In this document: one piece after another, positions 26,556 to 37,536 of the stretch
Layout: the number at the start of each line of letters is the position of its first letter
Position numbering within the stretch: the first letter of the stretch is position 1
DNA from: Clostridium sp.
Lineage (GTDB): Bacteria > Bacillota > Clostridia > Clostridiales > Clostridiaceae
DNA length: 57,944 bases
Reading direction: 5' to 3'
Assembly (NCBI RefSeq): GCF_026168755.1
Contig: NZ_JAPFDR010000016.1
Coordinates: 1-57,944 of the forward strand
Made by a program: the position numbers and the translations under genes
Notes under the pieces: model-generated
Databases searched by the model: none
What the model was told of the DNA's origin: nothing
What the model saw: the letters and a program-made list of their open reading frames with translations, nothing else

Positions 26556-29500
26556 ATGAAAAGAAAAATAATTTCTTACATTTGTTTGATTGCTATGTTA
26601 ACAGACTATGTTCCAGTATATGCATTGCCTAATGCTACTACTAATGTTATATCATCAGAAATAAAAGAAGAAGGTACAGAATCTAATTCAGAAAAAGATG
26701 AAAACAAAGAAACTGTTTCAGAAGAATCTACTTTAGAAGAAACAGAAAACAAAAAAAATACTTCAGAAGACCTTGCCTTAGAAGAAATAGAAAGTAAAGA
26801 AAATACTTCACAAGAACCTACCTTAGAAGAAACAGAGAATAAAACAGTATTAAAAGATTACATGTTTAATATGTATATATTAAATGAAGAGAAAGTAGTA
26901 AATAATGAAGAAGAATTGGGATTTTCAATTAGTTTTGACGAGGAAGAAAGCCAATTTATTGTAAGCAATCAATCTGAAAAACAATTATCAAAAGAAAATC
27001 TAAATACTATAATCTATAAAATTAATATATACGATAAAGAAAACAAAGAAAAATTAAATATAGAGCTTCTTGGTAGCGATACAGGTAATTCTGAAAAACT
27101 AAATATACTTAAAGAAACTAAGTATGAAATTGGTGATTCTATAAAAATAAGTTCTCTTGATCCTAAGAATGGATTAAAAATATTAGGTGATATACAAGGG
27201 AATATAAACAAAGAAAAAGAAGATTATTCTGATGGAGTTGATGATCTAGATTATATTCAAAACGTAAGATTTGAAATAACAGGGGAAGGTCTTAAAACTG
27301 TATACAATGAAGCACCAGTTATACATGGTCTTACAGATCTTAAAGATGTGAAAGATAAAAATATAGATATCTTTGAAGGAATAACAGTAACAGATGACCA
27401 TGACAAAGAAATAGACACTTCTAGTATAGAAGTTAAATTAAAAGAAATTGATGAGCTTGTAACAGAAGTAACATATATAGTTACAGATAGTTGGGGAAGA
27501 ACAACTTCTGGAAGTAGAACTATATCAGGAATTAAGTTAAATGATAATAGCAAAAAATGGTCATTAAATAAAAATTCTTCAGCTTCTAGCTTAAAAAATG
27601 TTCTTATTACTGTAGGTGGTATAACTTACGCAGGAGGAGAAGATACAAGATTTAAGCTAAAGTTTGACATTCCATCATCATCGATTAAGGTTACAGACGT
27701 AGATAGTAGGGTTATGAATAACCAGGTAGATGGAGAGTACTTTAAGTTTGAACTATATGATAAAGAGATGAACTTGAAAAGGTCAGTAACTTTATTAGGT
27801 AAAGATAAAAGTAACTCTGATAAGTTAAAAGCGTTAAACAACTTAAAGTATATAATTGGTGACCACATATACATTTGGCATAAAGAATCAAGTGAAAAGC
27901 TAAAAATAGATGGACCTATTGAAGATACTACTACTGAAAATGTTGAAAACAGTACTGTTAATAATGTTCTTGATTATTCGAATGGTGTTGATGAAGAAAA
28001 ACTTATTAATCACAGGTTTGAAATAACACCAACTGGTTTAAAAAGCATAAAAAATACAGCTCCAGTAATAACTAATTTACCAGAAATTACTGTACCAAGA
28101 GGTGGTGAAATAAACTACTGGAATGGTGTTATAATTGATGATGATAAGGATAAATTTACAGATGATACTATAAAATCAGGTAAAGTATCTGTAGAACATA
28201 CTAAAGTTGATACATCTATACTTGGAAATCATACGGTAGTTTATACAGCTACAGACTCTTGGGGACTTTCAGGAACAGCAAAAAGAACTGTAATTGTATC
28301 AGGTACAAATCCAATAGAAAGTAAGTTTATTGAAGTTTACAATAAGCAAAACGATTTAGCATTTAAAATTGGATTTGACTCTGTATCTAAAAAATATATT
28401 GTTACTAGTCCAAATGAAACTCAATTAGATACTACTACAGATAATATTGTATTTAAGTTTAGAGTATTTTCTGAAAATGGAATGTTGAAAAAAACAGTAA
28501 ACATAAAAGGTAAAGACACGATAAATCAAAGGTTATTATCTAAGATAAATGGGTTTAAGTACGAAGAAGGAGACTATATAGAATTATGGTCAGAAGATCA
28601 TAAAAATGGAATTAAGATTACTGGAGAAATAGCTAATACAAAACCTGAAAATTCAGGGTCTGGGGATTCAGGGTCTGGGGACTCAGGAGCTGGGAATAAA
28701 GAATCTGGAAATACGCAACCTGAGAATACAGAACCTATAAATGTAGAAAATGAAAATGTAGACAATAATCAAAATGTAGATATAAGTAATGGTATACCGG
28801 AAAGTTATGAGGATGGTATTGATAATCCTGACTACATGGACAATGTTAGATTTAAAATACTGTCAGAGGGTCTAGAGGCTGTTTACAATAAAGCTCCTGA
28901 GATTAACTTTGAAGAAATGACAGTTAAAAGAGGAGATAAAGTCGATTATCTACAGGGTGTAACTGTAAGGGATGACCATGATAGTGATGACAATGTTAGT
29001 GATGATGAAAAATTAAAAGCCAAACTTATCTATAAAAATATTGACACAAGTACAATAGGAACTAAGAGTGTTGAGTATAGACTGACTGATAGTTGGGGAA
29101 GAACAACTATAAAAAATAGAAATATAACTGTTACTGATAAAACTGCTCTAGAAGCAAATAAAATAAATGTAAAAGGTAAGAATGGAGTTATATTCTCGTT
29201 AGGTTTTGACTCAATTACTAAGAAATACATTGTAAGAGACATTAATTTGAATAATTTACCTGAAGATGTAAGTGGTAATGTGTTTAAGATGACTATATAC
29301 ACTAAAAATACTACTAAGACTAATGGTGATTTCACAAAAGTACAGGAAGTTATTATAACAGCAGATGATTTAAAAAATAAGAAATTTGTAAGTAAGTTTG
29401 AAGAATTACCATTTGCAGATGACGAGTATATTTCATTATGGAGTTATAATACTCGAGATGGTATAGAGGTTAAACTAAATGGAAATACCACTTATACATT

Positions 29501-32500
29501 TGAAGATGATGAACATATGATTAATACTCGTTTTAAAATAAATGAATCTTCTGGTTTAGAGAAGATATATAATGCTGCACCTGAAATCAATATAGATACT
29601 GATTTTTATATACTTAAAGGTAGTGACATTGATTTAGAAAATGTTGCTACTGCAACTGATGAGATTGATGGAACAATAACAAATAAGCTAATAGAAACAG
29701 GACTAGATGAAGTAGATAAAAATACAGTAGGAACATATAAAGTACACTATGAAGTATCAGATTCATGGGGAAGAACAACATCTAAAGATGTAAATATGCA
29801 TGTAGTATCTAACTCAGTATCTAATGATATTGAATTCTATGGTGCTAATAATCAAAAGATATTCTCATTAATATATAACCCTATGAGAAATAGATTTGAT
29901 GTTCATAAAACAGATACTGCAACTACAGTAGCAACAGGTAATGATGGTACAATCACTGATGATACAGGTAATAACGGTACAGTTACTAATGATAAAGTAT
30001 TTGGACTTACTGTATTTAATAAAAACTCAGAAGAAATTCATAAAATTGAGTTAAATGAGTCTCAAGTACAAGATATTAATGAATTAAATAAAATACTAGA
30101 ATTCGACGTACAAGATGGATATTACTTTAGTCTTTGGAGTGATAATCCTAAAAGAATTATGATTAAAGGAAACATGATAGGCAATATAAGTGCTAATAAA
30201 GAAGATTACACTGATGGTATAGATGATAGAGACCAGATGATAAACGTAAGATTCAAAATAACTGAAACTGGTTTACGACATATATATAATGAAGCACCGA
30301 TTATACATGGTATAAAAGAACTAGAAGCTTATGCAGGAGATCCAATTAACTATTTAGAGGGGATTACTGTGTCAGATTATACCGATGGTGATATTGCCAA
30401 TAGTAAAATAAAAATTACTGATAGTAATGATGAACCTTTAGATAATGTAAATGATGAAGATAAGTTAAGGATAGGTGAAAATACTATCAAATACACAGTA
30501 GAAGACAGTTGGGGTAGAAAAACTACAGAAACAACAAAGCTTACTATAAACGAAGGTATGCTAAAAAATAAAATTAGACTTCAAGGTGGGCCAGATTTAG
30601 ATACTCACGAGGATATAGTGACTATTACTTTTGATACAGAAAATATGAAAATTAAACTTGACCAAGTAGATAAACCTTTTAACGAGGCAATAGGTCAGGG
30701 AACAAAGTATTATGGAATCAAGTTAATTGCCAAAGGTGGAAGTAATAAATTGCCGGAAGGTGATGATAGTATTAATAGTATTAGAGGTACTGATAGAGGG
30801 ACTTCAGAAAGATTTATACCATTAAATGATTTAACTTTTGAATATGGTGATAAGTTTGAACTATTTGCATGGCATCCACATAGACTTGAAATAGATGGTA
30901 AAGTTATAGATGCAAGGGAAGATTATACTGATGGATTTGATATCCCTATGAACTTAACAAATGCACAATTTGAAATAACTCGTAGTGGATTAAAATCGAT
31001 ATATACTGAAAAAGTAAAACCAACAGGTAATCGAAAAAATATATTTGCAGCAATTGCACCAGAAGGATATGTTTTCCAATATTCCATTGAACCAGGACAT
31101 GACGTCGAAGATGGAGGAAAAATAAAAACGATTAAAAAAACTAGCTATTCTATGTGGTATGAAAAGGGTGCTAAGAATGTTGCCAAAATAGCTATATATG
31201 ATAAACATGGAAATGTTAAGAAAGAGCATACTTATAACGGAAGTGTTAATGGTAATACTATTGGGGAGAACTTTCATAATTTTGTGTATAAAAATGGAGA
31301 CTATTTATTTTTACAACATATGGATCCAAAAAGATTTGCAATATATGGAAATGTAAAAGGTCAAAAAGAAGATTATAGTGATGGATTTGAAGAAGAAATA
31401 GATATGCGAAATACAATATTTAGATTTACTTCGGAAGGTCTAGAAGCTGTATATAATGAGGCTCCAAAGATTAATGGTATAGAAGATACAGTAGCATATT
31501 TAGGAGAAGCCTTTAAACCATTAGAAGGTGTTAGTATAACTGATGAAGATAAGTGGCTAAGAATACCTGAGGTTGTTAATACAAACGTAGATATAACCCA
31601 AATAGGAGAGTATAAAGTTGGATATAGATCAAGAGATAGCTGGGGAAGAGAAACTACAGCAACAAGAAAAGTAACTGTAGTTCCAAGAATTTATGACAAT
31701 AGATTTAAAATTTACTCAGATAGTGAATCAGAGAGTCAACCAGATGGTGAATCAGACGGTCAATCAGATAACAACTCAGGCAGTGATTCTGAAATAATTA
31801 ATGCTGTTGATGGTGAGAATTCTAATGGTGCTCCTAGTGATACTGAAAATCCTACTAAAGAACCTATTTTTGAAATTGGTTTTGATCCTCTTACAAAAAA
31901 ATATAAAGTATATAACCCAAAGCCTGATAAGTTATCAGAACAATATTCAGACGATACAGCATTTTATATAGAAATAAGGGATGAAGGAGGAGGAACAAAA
32001 GCTAAGGTTACTCTAACAGGTAATGATAGAGGTACTTCTCCTAAATTAGAGGGGATAAATAAGATTACCTATGAAACTGATGATACTATTCAAGTTTATA
32101 GAAGAGATTACCAAAATGGTATAAAAATAACAGGAACAATAAATGGAAATGTAAATGTTGATCAAGAAGATTATAGTGATGGTATTAATGACCCAGATTA
32201 TATGAACAATGTTAGATTTACAGTTAAAGAAGATAAGTTAGAAACTGTATATAATGAGGCAGCTGAAATAACTGGTAGTTCAGAAGATACTATTATAAAT
32301 AATACTACTATAACGAAGGGGAGTTTAGTTAATTTACTAAAAAACATTCAAGTAAGTGATGATAACAGTGATTTAACACATGAAAATATAGACATTTATT
32401 TAGATGGAAATCCAATTGAAAAAGACCATACATTTGATCAAGTAGGTAAATATAAATTGAGCTTTATGCTTGTTGATAGCTGGGGAAGAGTAACTTTAAA

Positions 32501-35500
32501 AGAAGTTGATATATCAGTTGAATCAAAAGTTAAATTAAATGATATAAATGTTTATGATAATAGTGGAAACATAGGATTAACAATAGGGTTTGATACAGCA
32601 CAAGATAAGATTATTGTAAAAAAAGCATCAATTACGGCTACTAATACAGTTAAATCTTCTAATAACGACACAAGTCATTTTACAATGACTGTTAGAGGTA
32701 AAAAAGGTGAGGAAAAATACTCTATTGCTTTAAATGGTAATCGAGAACATGATAGATTAGAATTAGCAAAAATCCATCAACAAAACTATAGTATATATGA
32801 CACTATAAGTTTAAATGCGACTGATGAGAATGGTGTAAAGATAACTGGAACAGTTGTTGGTACTGATTTTAATTATGATGAAGGATTTGGAACTACCGAA
32901 AAATATAACGAAGTTAGATTTATGATAACTGATGATGGATTAAAGGAACTAAAAACTGATGTTCCTATGTTATCTGGAATAGGTGAAGTAACCATAAAAA
33001 GAGGTGAAGAGATAAACTTCATGGATGGTGTACATGCAGAGACAGACGATGTACATGATGAAGACTATACTATAACTGTTAACCCAAATGGATTTAACAA
33101 CATGGTAGAAGGTGATTATACTGTAAAATATAATGTAACAACTAACCGTGGAGTTAAAGCAACATATGATAGAAAAGTTATAGTTGAACCTAGAACTGAA
33201 TTAGAATCATTTAAATTAAAAATAAATAAAGGATCTAATGAAAATAAGAAAAACATATTAACAATAGGATTCGATACAATTACCAATAAGTTAAGGGTAA
33301 TAAATCATTCTGAAACTGATGTTATGCCAGGAAGTCCATCTGAGGTATCACTTAAATTAAGTGCATACAATGAATCAGGTTCAAACATTGCTAATATAGA
33401 ATTAAAAGGAAATGACCCTATTAGTCAAGAGTTTGTAGGTAAAATTAATAATTTTGCCTATCAAGAAGGCTATAGTTTATCTATATGGTATGAAGAAACT
33501 GAAAATGTGATTATAGATGGTAATATACAAGATAACTCAGGAAGTAATACAGAAGGTAACACAACGAACTATAATCAAGGTACAACTAATACTATCGATA
33601 TACAGAATTCAAGATTTACTATAAAAGAAGATGGATTAGAATATGTATATAATGCAGCCCCAGTAATAACAGGTAATGATAATGATCTTGTTTATTACAA
33701 AGGTCAAATTTTAGATCCATTTAAAGATATTAGTATAACAGATGATCATGATAAGAATATAACTACTTATGATATAACATATGATGATACAAATGTAGAC
33801 TTAGATCAACCTGGTAATTATACAATGAAATATATTGCTGAAGATAGCTGGGGAAGAAAATTAGAAGTTACACGTACTATTGTTGTAAAATCAGGATTAG
33901 GTTTAAATAAGATAGAATTTTATGCTTTAAATAATTCAACTACTTCGCAAAGAAATACTACAGAAAGTACTACAAATAATAAAGTATTTGATATTGGTTT
34001 TGAAGATGGTACAGTAAAAATAAGCAACATATCTGACTTACAACTTGACTCAAGTAAACCAAGTGAGAAAGTAGTAACTATAAAAATATATAATAAGTAT
34101 ATGGAAGTTGTAAAGGAAGCTACATTGACAGGTAATGCTAATGGAAGACATGAAGAGTTGGATAATCTAGCAGAGTATAATATAAAAGCTGATGATTTTA
34201 TATCCATAGAGGGTGTTTCAAAAGAGTTTGCGCAAAATGGTATAAAAATCACAGGAACTGTACTTGATGAAAGAGAACCTTATTCTGATGGTATAAATAA
34301 TATGGACAATATCAACAATGTAAGATTTAAATCTACAGAGTTTGGATTACAATCTGTATATAATGAAGCTCCAACTATAACTTTTGAAGGAGATTATTTA
34401 GATGCACTTTTAGGTGATGGAAAAGACATTGATTTTACGAAAGGTGCAACTATAAAAGATGACCATGATATATTAGATGGAGATAATATAGAAGTAAAAG
34501 GTTTAGAAAATGCAGACCATATTGGAGAGTATGAAGCTACCTATATAGTTACAGACTTATGGGGAAGAGAAACTAAAGCAGAAAGAAAGGTATATTTATA
34601 CAATGCATTAGATTATGATACACTAGAATTTATGGGACATCGTGACCCTAGCGATCATGAAAATGTAGAAGTAGCCTTAAAGATGAAATTTGATACAAAG
34701 AATATGAAAATTAGAGTATCACATGGAGAAGATGTATGGTTTAGAAAAGGTAATAACTCAAATACCCAATATAAAGTTATATTACTGGATGAACATGGCA
34801 GTGAAGTAATCTCTAGACATGTAATAGGTTCTGATAAAGCTAATGATGATAATATTGGTTTTAGAGAATTAGATAATGTTGATTTTAAATATGGATATAA
34901 GATTAAACTATTTGCATGGCATCAAGATTTATTAAGAATACAAGGTCCTGTAAGAAATGCTAGAGAAGATTATTCTGATGGTGCTCAACTAGGAGATAGT
35001 TATACAAACGTAGAATTTAAAATAACTGAATCTGGTCTAGAATCTATTTATACTCAAGATAATTTATTAGATCGAGAGAAGACTAATATCATAGCACCTA
35101 GTTCTAGAGAAGGACATCCATTTAAACTTAAGATTGATACTAATGATAGAACTATTAAAGGATATGAAGGTAAAAAGTATAGTATAGAATATGGAACAAC
35201 TGAAAAAGCAATAGAGATTATTTTATATGATGGAAATACTTATGAAGAAAAGGGTAAAATAAGCATGAGAGGTAATGAGCATGGTAGCTCACAAACAGCA
35301 AATAACTTAAATAGAAGCTTTGAATATGGAGACTATATAACAGTATGGCATAGAACACCTAAGAATCTCTCTATAAAAGGAAAAATTATAAATCAAAAAG
35401 AAGATTATTCTGATGGTATAGATGATGAAGAGTACATGACACATGTAGCATTTAAATTAACCGAAGAAGGAATGCAATCTATCTATATGGCACCTCCAAC

Positions 35501-36497
35501 AATAAGCGGTGCAGAAGATAAAGTATTCATTAAAGGTGATGATATTAATGATGAGGATTTAAAACAAAATGTAAGTGCAATAGATGTGGAAGGAAATGAT
35601 TTAACAAATAATATAGCGATGACTCACAATATAGATACAAAATATGCTGGACTTTATGATATTAGATACTCAGTTACAGATAGTAATGATGTATCAACTT
35701 CTGTTACATCAACAGTACAGGTTCAAGCAAAGCCTGAAATAAATGTTAACAGAGGTAGAGAGACTATAGAATTAAACAGTTTAACTGGTCTTACTCAAGA
35801 AGAGATAGTGAATCGTCTTAAAGATATAGTTACTGTTATAGATGAAGAAGATGATGCATTAAATAAGCCTGTTAAGTTAGAAGTTACGGCTGTTAATGGT
35901 GTTCTTAATTCAACTGAACTGGATTCAACTAAACTAGAAGGAACTAGCACTGTAACATATAAAGCAACAGACTCAGATGGTAATATAAGTGAAAGAGATG
36001 TTAAAGTAACAATTATTAGAACTATAAATGTTTCAGTCCCTACAGTTATACCATTCCAATTGGTTACTAACTTAAAGGATAAAAACGCAGAGTCGTTTGT
36101 TTCAGGAGTTCTTAAACTTAAGAATAACAATACAAGTCCAGTTCAAGTATCGCTTAAGTCCTTTAATAAACGAGCTGACTCAGGTGAGCTTGAATTAGTA
36201 AATCCAAATGGTATTGATTGGAATGAGTTATCTAGTGATGAAACTATGAGAAAGATGGCTTTAGGAATGTATCACAAATCAGGACTTGATGATACTCAAA
36301 GTGCAATAGAATCTAAAGAGAATCCTTTATGGTTAACAGATAATATGAATACTGAAAAATTATTAGGAACACTACCAAGAGCGACAAAAATTAGTGAGCC
36401 TTCAGAAGTAAAGCTAAGCTTTACAAGTAAGCATGGTAAAAACTTCAAAGGAGGAACAGCTACAGGTAAGTTTGATTTAGTGTTCAAATTTGAATAA
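26556..36497 (+). CDS. Giant mucin-binding-type surface protein with 13 modules and Ig-like repeats
   Basis: The product is about 3313 residues. ATG 26556 gives a signal peptide (MKRKIISYICLIAMLTDYVPVYA); AGGAGG lies 13 bases upstream, and the earlier ATG at 26532 lies before it. An acidic low-complexity stretch with repeated EETEN units follows. The bulk is 13 modules of the enhancin-type mucin-binding pattern (PF03272-like): FxIGFDxxTKKY, a glycine turn, GIKITG, EDYSDG and VRFxITxxGLxxVYNEAP. Eleven are followed by an Ig-like module ending VTDSWGR. Modules 6 and 12 are not; both carry FAWH. No protease domain is present. The C-terminal about 170 residues (INVSVPTVIPFQL to FDLVFKFE) resemble the C-terminal domain of proteins at 40413, 41702, 43793 and 46573. 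There is no LPxTG. I infer a mucin adhesin held by that shared domain. Confidence 0.85.
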   Translation: MKRKIISYICLIAMLTDYVPVYALPNATTNVISSEIKEEGTESNSEKDENKETVSEESTLEETENKKNTSEDLALEEIESKENTSQEPTLEETENKTVLKDYMFNMYILNEEKVVNNEEELGFSISFDEEESQFIVSNQSEKQLSKENLNTIIYKINIYDKENKEKLNIELLGSDTGNSEKLNILKETKYEIGDSIKISSLDPKNGLKILGDIQGNINKEKEDYSDGVDDLDYIQNVRFEITGEGLKTVYNEAPVIHGLTDLKDVKDKNIDIFEGITVTDDHDKEIDTSSIEVKLKEIDELVTEVTYIVTDSWGRTTSGSRTISGIKLNDNSKKWSLNKNSSASSLKNVLITVGGITYAGGEDTRFKLKFDIPSSSIKVTDVDSRVMNNQVDGEYFKFELYDKEMNLKRSVTLLGKDKSNSDKLKALNNLKYIIGDHIYIWHKESSEKLKIDGPIEDTTTENVENSTVNNVLDYSNGVDEEKLINHRFEITPTGLKSIKNTAPVITNLPEITVPRGGEINYWNGVIIDDDKDKFTDDTIKSGKVSVEHTKVDTSILGNHTVVYTATDSWGLSGTAKRTVIVSGTNPIESKFIEVYNKQNDLAFKIGFDSVSKKYIVTSPNETQLDTTTDNIVFKFRVFSENGMLKKTVNIKGKDTINQRLLSKINGFKYEEGDYIELWSEDHKNGIKITGEIANTKPENSGSGDSGSGDSGAGNKESGNTQPENTEPINVENENVDNNQNVDISNGIPESYEDGIDNPDYMDNVRFKILSEGLEAVYNKAPEINFEEMTVKRGDKVDYLQGVTVRDDHDSDDNVSDDEKLKAKLIYKNIDTSTIGTKSVEYRLTDSWGRTTIKNRNITVTDKTALEANKINVKGKNGVIFSLGFDSITKKYIVRDINLNNLPEDVSGNVFKMTIYTKNTTKTNGDFTKVQEVIITADDLKNKKFVSKFEELPFADDEYISLWSYNTRDGIEVKLNGNTTYTFEDDEHMINTRFKINESSGLEKIYNAAPEINIDTDFYILKGSDIDLENVATATDEIDGTITNKLIETGLDEVDKNTVGTYKVHYEVSDSWGRTTSKDVNMHVVSNSVSNDIEFYGANNQKIFSLIYNPMRNRFDVHKTDTATTVATGNDGTITDDTGNNGTVTNDKVFGLTVFNKNSEEIHKIELNESQVQDINELNKILEFDVQDGYYFSLWSDNPKRIMIKGNMIGNISANKEDYTDGIDDRDQMINVRFKITETGLRHIYNEAPIIHGIKELEAYAGDPINYLEGITVSDYTDGDIANSKIKITDSNDEPLDNVNDEDKLRIGENTIKYTVEDSWGRKTTETTKLTINEGMLKNKIRLQGGPDLDTHEDIVTITFDTENMKIKLDQVDKPFNEAIGQGTKYYGIKLIAKGGSNKLPEGDDSINSIRGTDRGTSERFIPLNDLTFEYGDKFELFAWHPHRLEIDGKVIDAREDYTDGFDIPMNLTNAQFEITRSGLKSIYTEKVKPTGNRKNIFAAIAPEGYVFQYSIEPGHDVEDGGKIKTIKKTSYSMWYEKGAKNVAKIAIYDKHGNVKKEHTYNGSVNGNTIGENFHNFVYKNGDYLFLQHMDPKRFAIYGNVKGQKEDYSDGFEEEIDMRNTIFRFTSEGLEAVYNEAPKINGIEDTVAYLGEAFKPLEGVSITDEDKWLRIPEVVNTNVDITQIGEYKVGYRSRDSWGRETTATRKVTVVPRIYDNRFKIYSDSESESQPDGESDGQSDNNSGSDSEIINAVDGENSNGAPSDTENPTKEPIFEIGFDPLTKKYKVYNPKPDKLSEQYSDDTAFYIEIRDEGGGTKAKVTLTGNDRGTSPKLEGINKITYETDDTIQVYRRDYQNGIKITGTINGNVNVDQEDYSDGINDPDYMNNVRFTVKEDKLETVYNEAAEITGSSEDTIINNTTITKGSLVNLLKNIQVSDDNSDLTHENIDIYLDGNPIEKDHTFDQVGKYKLSFMLVDSWGRVTLKEVDISVESKVKLNDINVYDNSGNIGLTIGFDTAQDKIIVKKASITATNTVKSSNNDTSHFTMTVRGKKGEEKYSIALNGNREHDRLELAKIHQQNYSIYDTISLNATDENGVKITGTVVGTDFNYDEGFGTTEKYNEVRFMITDDGLKELKTDVPMLSGIGEVTIKRGEEINFMDGVHAETDDVHDEDYTITVNPNGFNNMVEGDYTVKYNVTTNRGVKATYDRKVIVEPRTELESFKLKINKGSNENKKNILTIGFDTITNKLRVINHSETDVMPGSPSEVSLKLSAYNESGSNIANIELKGNDPISQEFVGKINNFAYQEGYSLSIWYEETENVIIDGNIQDNSGSNTEGNTTNYNQGTTNTIDIQNSRFTIKEDGLEYVYNAAPVITGNDNDLVYYKGQILDPFKDISITDDHDKNITTYDITYDDTNVDLDQPGNYTMKYIAEDSWGRKLEVTRTIVVKSGLGLNKIEFYALNNSTTSQRNTTESTTNNKVFDIGFEDGTVKISNISDLQLDSSKPSEKVVTIKIYNKYMEVVKEATLTGNANGRHEELDNLAEYNIKADDFISIEGVSKEFAQNGIKITGTVLDEREPYSDGINNMDNINNVRFKSTEFGLQSVYNEAPTITFEGDYLDALLGDGKDIDFTKGATIKDDHDILDGDNIEVKGLENADHIGEYEATYIVTDLWGRETKAERKVYLYNALDYDTLEFMGHRDPSDHENVEVALKMKFDTKNMKIRVSHGEDVWFRKGNNSNTQYKVILLDEHGSEVISRHVIGSDKANDDNIGFRELDNVDFKYGYKIKLFAWHQDLLRIQGPVRNAREDYSDGAQLGDSYTNVEFKITESGLESIYTQDNLLDREKTNIIAPSSREGHPFKLKIDTNDRTIKGYEGKKYSIEYGTTEKAIEIILYDGNTYEEKGKISMRGNEHGSSQTANNLNRSFEYGDYITVWHRTPKNLSIKGKIINQKEDYSDGIDDEEYMTHVAFKLTEEGMQSIYMAPPTISGAEDKVFIKGDDINDEDLKQNVSAIDVEGNDLTNNIAMTHNIDTKYAGLYDIRYSVTDSNDVSTSVTSTVQVQAKPEINVNRGRETIELNSLTGLTQEEIVNRLKDIVTVIDEEDDALNKPVKLEVTAVNGVLNSTELDSTKLEGTSTVTYKATDSDGNISERDVKVTIIRTINVSVPTVIPFQLVTNLKDKNAESFVSGVLKLKNNNTSPVQVSLKSFNKRADSGELELVNPNGIDWNELSSDETMRKMALGMYHKSGLDDTQSAIESKENPLWLTDNMNTEKLLGTLPRATKISEPSEVKLSFTSKHGKNFKGGTATGKFDLVFKFE

Positions 36498-36589
36498 AGT
36501 ATTAAAATTAGTCTATCTAAAAATAAAAAGATAGTTCAAGATACTAAACTGTCCCCTTTGTCAAGGACATTAAAAAAGTAGACTAATTT

Positions 36590-36627
36590 AAAAGATGATT
36601 TCTGTATTAAACAGGAGTCATCTTTTT
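36590..36627 (+). terminator. Terminator after the giant gene
   Basis: AAAAGATGA (36590-36598) pairs with TCATCTTTTT (36618-36627), followed by T residues. Confidence 0.6.
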
Positions 36628-36683
36628 CTATTGCATTAGGCACTAGAATATATTCAATATAAAATAGATTAAAAATATAAAAT

Positions 36684-36723
36684 AAAAAGACAATCACTAC
36701 TGCAAAAGAGTGATTGTCTTTTT
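36684..36723. terminator. Bidirectional terminator hairpin, copy 1
   Basis: AAAAAGACAATCACT (36684-36698) pairs perfectly with AGTGATTGTCTTTTT (36709-36723). A closely similar hairpin lies at 37081-37116. Confidence 0.7.
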
Positions 36724-36828
36724 GTTGGTAAAATATATAATAAGATAAAATGTTAATTTGAAGTGAATTAGTTCACTTCAAATTTAGTAAATCATAATAA
36801 TTATAAAATTTCAATTATATACAAGTAA

Positions 36829-36978
36829 TTAAAAACTAACTAAATATTCATCATTTCCAATACCTTTAATATTTATATTATTGGTCTTTAAGAAATCAAT
36901 AAACTTATCTAAAGTTTCCAAAGAAGAAAAGTCTACTTTTAATATTAGTTCATTTTTATTAATTTCGCTTGTATTCAC
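36829..36978 (-). CDS. Small 49-residue hypothetical protein
   Basis: The ORF starts with GTG at 36978, preceded by a very strong purine-rich site (AGGGGGGAT). The peptide (VNTSEINKNELILKVDFSSLE... ending GIGNDEYLVSF) is soluble, with alternating hydrophobic residues and a helix-like middle (ETLDKFIDFLKTNN). I do not recognise it. It is alone on the minus strand and lies between two similar hairpin terminators. The strong SD and normal amino-acid composition support a real gene, but no homology can be checked here. Confidence 0.5.
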   Translation of the reverse strand: MNTSEINKNELILKVDFSSLETLDKFIDFLKTNNINIKGIGNDEYLVSF

Positions 36979-37080
36979 GTATATCCCCCCTAAAAATAAA
37001 TTAATCAATATTATTATAAATTTATATAAATATTAATTTCAAATGTAATTATTGGATGTGAAAATTATCCAATACTGTAA

Positions 37081-37116
37081 AAAGACAATCATATATTTTA
37101 AAATATGATTGTCTTT
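37081..37116. terminator. Bidirectional terminator hairpin, copy 2
   Basis: AAAGACAATCATAT (37081-37094) pairs with ATATGATTGTCTTT (37103-37116). The core GACAATCA/TGATTGTC is the same as in the hairpin at 36684. Confidence 0.65.
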
Positions 37117-37306
37117 TGAAAGGGTCGTAGTGTGTAAAGTTTGATTTTAATAAAGTTATTACAATAACAGATTATCATATAATTTAATAAAATTTTTTAA
37201 AATAAGTTTAATTGTATAAAAAATAGCGTAAAAAGATTAATATATAATTATTACTTTAGTAAAAAATATATACAGTTAAATATTTAAATAAAGTAAAAAA
37301 TTTCAT

Positions 37307-37431
37307 TTTACAAAAAGATTAATTTATAGTAAACTTTAAAGCGTTCCGGAAACTTTCACATGGCTTAAAAGTGTGATGAAGTGCTTAAGAAAACATAAAA
37401 AACTACGTAGAATTTTCTATGTAGTTTTTTT
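37307..37431 (+). ncRNA. Candidate small RNA with its own promoter and terminator
   Basis: TTTACA (37307-37312) and TAAACT (37330-37335) are 17 bases apart, predicting a transcript from about 37342. It ends in an intrinsic terminator (AACTACGTAGAA 37401-37412 with TTCTATGTAGTT 37415-37426 and T's to 37431). The roughly 55-base body is less AT-rich than its surroundings. It can form ACTT-CACA / TGTG-GAAGT with a TGGCTTAAAAG loop, whose CTTAA could contact GCTTAAG downstream. No ORF with an SD is present. It matches no riboswitch class that I know. Confidence 0.45.
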
Positions 37432-37536
37432 ATATGAATATTAAAATTTGCCTATTTATAGTTAAAAAATTACTTTACTAATAATGTATAATTGATTAAA
37501 ATTGTATATAACTGTGTTGTTTATTAATCCTAAAAT

